DNA from: Flavobacteriales bacterium
GTDB taxonomy: Bacteria; Bacteroidota; Bacteroidia; Flavobacteriales_F; PHOS-HE28
NCBI GenBank assembly: GCA_016788205.1
Contig: JAEUTA010000022.1
Span: 31,489 to 95,488, forward strand
DNA length: 64,000 nucleotides
Direction of reading: 5' to 3'
The position numbers and the translations under genes were made by a program. The notes beneath the pieces are model-generated. The model did not search any database. It was not told the origin of the DNA and saw only the letters and a program-made list of their open reading frames with translations. This document shows, piece by piece, positions 62,901-64,000 of this stretch. Position 1 is the first letter of the stretch. The number at the start of each line of letters is the position of its first letter.

Positions 62901-63586
62901 CATGGCGCACGCGCGTTCGGCATCATCCGGCCACGATGCTTGACGGTCGTGTATTCGGTCGGTGGTTCTATCACGGCATCCACGACGTTCAAGTTCCGAG
63001 CGTGAAGACGCAGTACGGTGCGTGTGGACTGCTACCGGTGGAGCTGCTCCATCAGCGTGTTCGCTGCTTCATGGAAGGTGCGCGACTGGAATGGTCCACC
63101 GCATCGGAGCGGAGCTGCGCTGGGTTCGTAGTGGAACGCTCTACGGATGCTGCGCAATGGGTTCAGGTGGGCTTCGTGCCGGGTGCTGGCTCAAGCCAGA
63201 CCCCACTGGACTATGTGTATTCGGATACCAGTACACCTGCGTTATTGACCTACTACAGACTGCGACAGGTCGATCTCGACGGCACGGAGACCATGCTTCC
63301 TGTCATGGCGTTGGAGCCTTGTGCCGATGATACCGTGAGTTTGCTGGCATGGCCCACTCCAGCGAGCGATCAATTGAACATCGCACTGAGTCCGGCGCTG
63401 GCGGGAATCGCTTCTTCCCTTGAACTGTACGATGCCATGGGTCGAGTGGTCCATTCGGTTACCCTATCGTCCAGCGCGTCCACGTTCCGTATGGACCTTG
63501 CCGGACTCGCTACTGGCACGTACGCGATCGTAGCTCGCACCGCTGATGGTTCCTTTCTGGGCCGTGCGCGTGTCGTACACGAGTGA
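59951..63586 (+). CDS. T9SS-secreted FG-GAP double beta-propeller protein
   Basis: 1211 residues from the ATG at 59951; hydrophobic N-terminus (MALALGWPVVAFCGG) acts as signal. Residues about 35-880 hold 14 FG-GAP repeats with a Ca-binding loop of the type GDVNGDGYSDIIVG, spaced about 55-65 residues, the number expected for two seven-bladed integrin-alpha-like propellers. Blades 3, 5, 6 and 11 have variant loops (DVNADDVSD, DMNADGYGE, DVNSDGHAD, DVDADGYDD). Then a region with RLEWSTASERSCAGFVVERS (Fn3-like) and a T9SS sorting domain (AWPTPASDQLNIALSP ... GTYAIVARTADGSFLGRARV). Surface protein, perhaps binding ligands or matrix. Divergent from the PIG-L gene, 127 bp apart. Confidence 0.93.
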   Translation: MFSPSSGPWKLSARYAACMALALGWPVVAFCGGGSPLPTLADLLLDGVQAGERFGASVATAGDVNGDGYSDIIVGMPSYDNGANADAGRVMVFHGSATGLSPTLAWTMSGTMANARFGHSVSTAGDVNGDGISDIIIGAPGHAGQGGVFVYHGSPTGLQLVAAWSVLGGEAGSGFGTCVALAGDVNADDVSDVLVGAPLANELGTDRGKVYCYRGSVGAGLVAAPLWTWSGAQDNAQLGFSAAGAGDLNGDGRSDIAVGEPYYDASLTDRGRVLIFHGNGAGLSLNGTRDGPSSAAHFGYAVSAAGDMNADGYGEFLVGAPGYSTGRGRLYGYRGGSTGIEATATSIFTGTQASARLGTAVALAGDVNSDGHADVVVGAPLHDAGFTDGGRALVFIGAAGAGSHFVTAYRTYDGAQTNAQLGFAVHTAGDVNGDGVSELLLGMPEQGGLGRVGIYHGGTDVLSTPTTPPWTQQPDVANAQMGSSVEQAGDVNGDGFSDVIVGIPGLNEARVYLGSSTGSLSSYWSANGSDPDEEFGMSVASAGDVNGDGYSDVIIGAYRHGSYRGRAYVFLGSASGLAVTYHWRVTGAVAGGRYGGAVSSAGDVNGDGYSDIVVGAYLQNDMGAAYGYYGGPGGLSTTASWSVSGTQLAADYGSVVTSGGDVDADGYDDVLVGAQRHDNAGLMQCGAVMLFRGTGSGLAAAPSWVQYGDKAGAEFGYDISLAGDVNGDGFSDVVIGAYQYDNGEASEGRSYVYHGSLTGLGTTPVWSVESDFPGAYWGSSAAGAGDVNGDGYSDVIVGGYRYALAYLGEGRASVYHGSAAGLSTTAAWTALGGAANRNLGYSLAGAGDVNGDGYGDVIIGVPGYSNGQSLEGFCAVHLGNMQRARQARTKQYRSDLITPVRTSNGTFQADCSWGIGQDVWSSMGRVRVKLVWEHKGHAPPFQGTPFSNWTGSSGEDGSWTDPGLLGLELKRVLSITDGSTSHPAWRTRVRHHPATMLDGRVFGRWFYHGIHDVQVPSVKTQYGACGLLPVELLHQRVRCFMEGARLEWSTASERSCAGFVVERSTDAAQWVQVGFVPGAGSSQTPLDYVYSDTSTPALLTYYRLRQVDLDGTETMLPVMALEPCADDTVSLLAWPTPASDQLNIALSPALAGIASSLELYDAMGRVVHSVTLSSSASTFRMDLAGLATGTYAIVARTADGSFLGRARVVHE

Positions 63587-63870
63587 TCGGTTGCACACTT
63601 CTTTCCTGGATGGTCGTTCTGCAACGGATGGGTCGTTGGATCCGCGCGCGTGGAATCATCGTAGGAATTCGTGATGCGCGTTGAATGTCGTCTGCGAGAG
63701 CAAGCTCCGTATGCCTATCGCGTTCACGATCATTTCATCCTACATGGTGAGGTGCGGTTCAGCCTTGGCATTACGGATCGCACGGAACGAGGAATGAAGT
63801 GGGTCGGTCGCAGTTGTTGCATAGCCTGACCCCGCATTCTTCCTTTCCTCTTCGGGTGGATTGGCTGTAA
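63587..63870. other. Intergenic region, no feature recognised
   Basis: About 285 bp between the FG-GAP gene and the next terminator. No open frame with coding character, RNA gene or repeat was recognised. Confidence 0.5.
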
Positions 63871-63873
63871 AGC

Positions 63874-63907
63874 AGAAGCCCCCGCCTCGTTGGAGGCGGG
63901 GGCTTCT
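63874..63907. terminator. Perfect 15-bp terminator hairpin
   Basis: Arms AGAAGCCCCCGCCTC (63874-63888) and complement (63893-63907) with GTTG loop. Lies 18 bp past the stop of the partial T9SS gene on the minus strand and can also stop plus-strand transcripts. Confidence 0.85.
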
Positions 63908-63925
63908 CATTGGTGTGGTGTGGGC

Positions 63926-64000
63926 TTAGTGCTGTATCACCAGGCGCTCGGTGTAGGCCGCGCTACCTGCGGTGATGTTCACCAGGTACATGCCGTTGCT
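63926..64000 (-). CDS. C-terminal end of another T9SS sorting-domain protein (partial)
   Basis: Only the last 24 residues and stop are visible (SNGMYLVNITAG ... YTERLVIQH). They closely match the end of the 1848-residue protein (GGVYLVNITAGDKTYTQRLV), so this is the last strand pair of a T9SS type A sorting domain. The rest of the gene lies to the right of the window. Confidence 0.85.
   Translation of the reverse strand, partial: SNGMYLVNITAGSAAYTERLVIQH

Overview
The window comes from a Bacteroidota chromosome, most likely a GC-rich member of the Flavobacteriales. Five things support this: many secreted proteins with type IX secretion (T9SS) C-terminal sorting domains; a PorV/PorQ-family protein; TonB-dependent receptors with carboxypeptidase-regulatory-like N-termini; a bacterial geranylgeranylglyceryl-phosphate synthase; and short TAnnTTTG-type -7 promoter elements close to start codons. 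The genus cannot be settled from the sequence alone. No prophage, insertion sequence, CRISPR array or rRNA operon was seen. One tRNA gene, tRNA-Leu(UAG), is present.

Layout. 1-2.3 kb: ABC exporter (permease cut by the window edge, plus ATPase) and a DCC-family oxidoreductase. 2.3-7.9 kb: a giant 1848-residue T9SS protein. 8.4-10.2 kb: atpD-atpC. 10.4-12 kb: ribF and a leucine-rich-repeat protein. 12-22.6 kb: two related secreted proteins around a convergent pnuC/lycopene-cyclase pair, a NadR-like kinase, a TPP riboswitch driving a TonB receptor, and two tandem related secreted proteins, the second sharing a large module with the giant protein. 22.6-28.8 kb: a TPR-adenylate cyclase, GGGP synthase, a GT4 glycosyltransferase, ahcY and a lipoprotein. 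29.4-38.5 kb: a three-gene operon of TonB receptor, 1413-residue exported protein and PorV-like protein. 38.6-43.6 kb: greA, a HIT protein, ruvC, a flippase-like membrane protein, a GT2 glycosyltransferase, a DUF3127 protein and a flavin reductase. 43.7-48.1 kb: tRNA-Leu, then trigger factor, two tandem clpP genes and clpX. 48.1-55 kb: a DUF2911 protein and three tandem T9SS adhesin-like paralogues. 55.3-64 kb: a sodium:solute symporter, a PIG-L deacetylase, an FG-GAP double-propeller protein and the end of another T9SS protein.

How parts work together. The pnuC-like transporter, NadR-like P-loop kinase and TPP-riboswitch TonB receptor look like a dispersed thiamine (or related vitamin) salvage set. 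tig-clpP-clpP-clpX is a protein-quality-control cluster. The 29.4-38.5 kb operon appears to be a cell-surface assembly unit linking outer-membrane transport and T9SS shuttling. The less usual features are the riboswitch expression platform, the conserved Cys-containing module shared by two T9SS proteins, patchwork identity between the clpP copies, two families of short repeats (one lying inside a transporter gene), and an apparently foreign patch inside the PIG-L gene.
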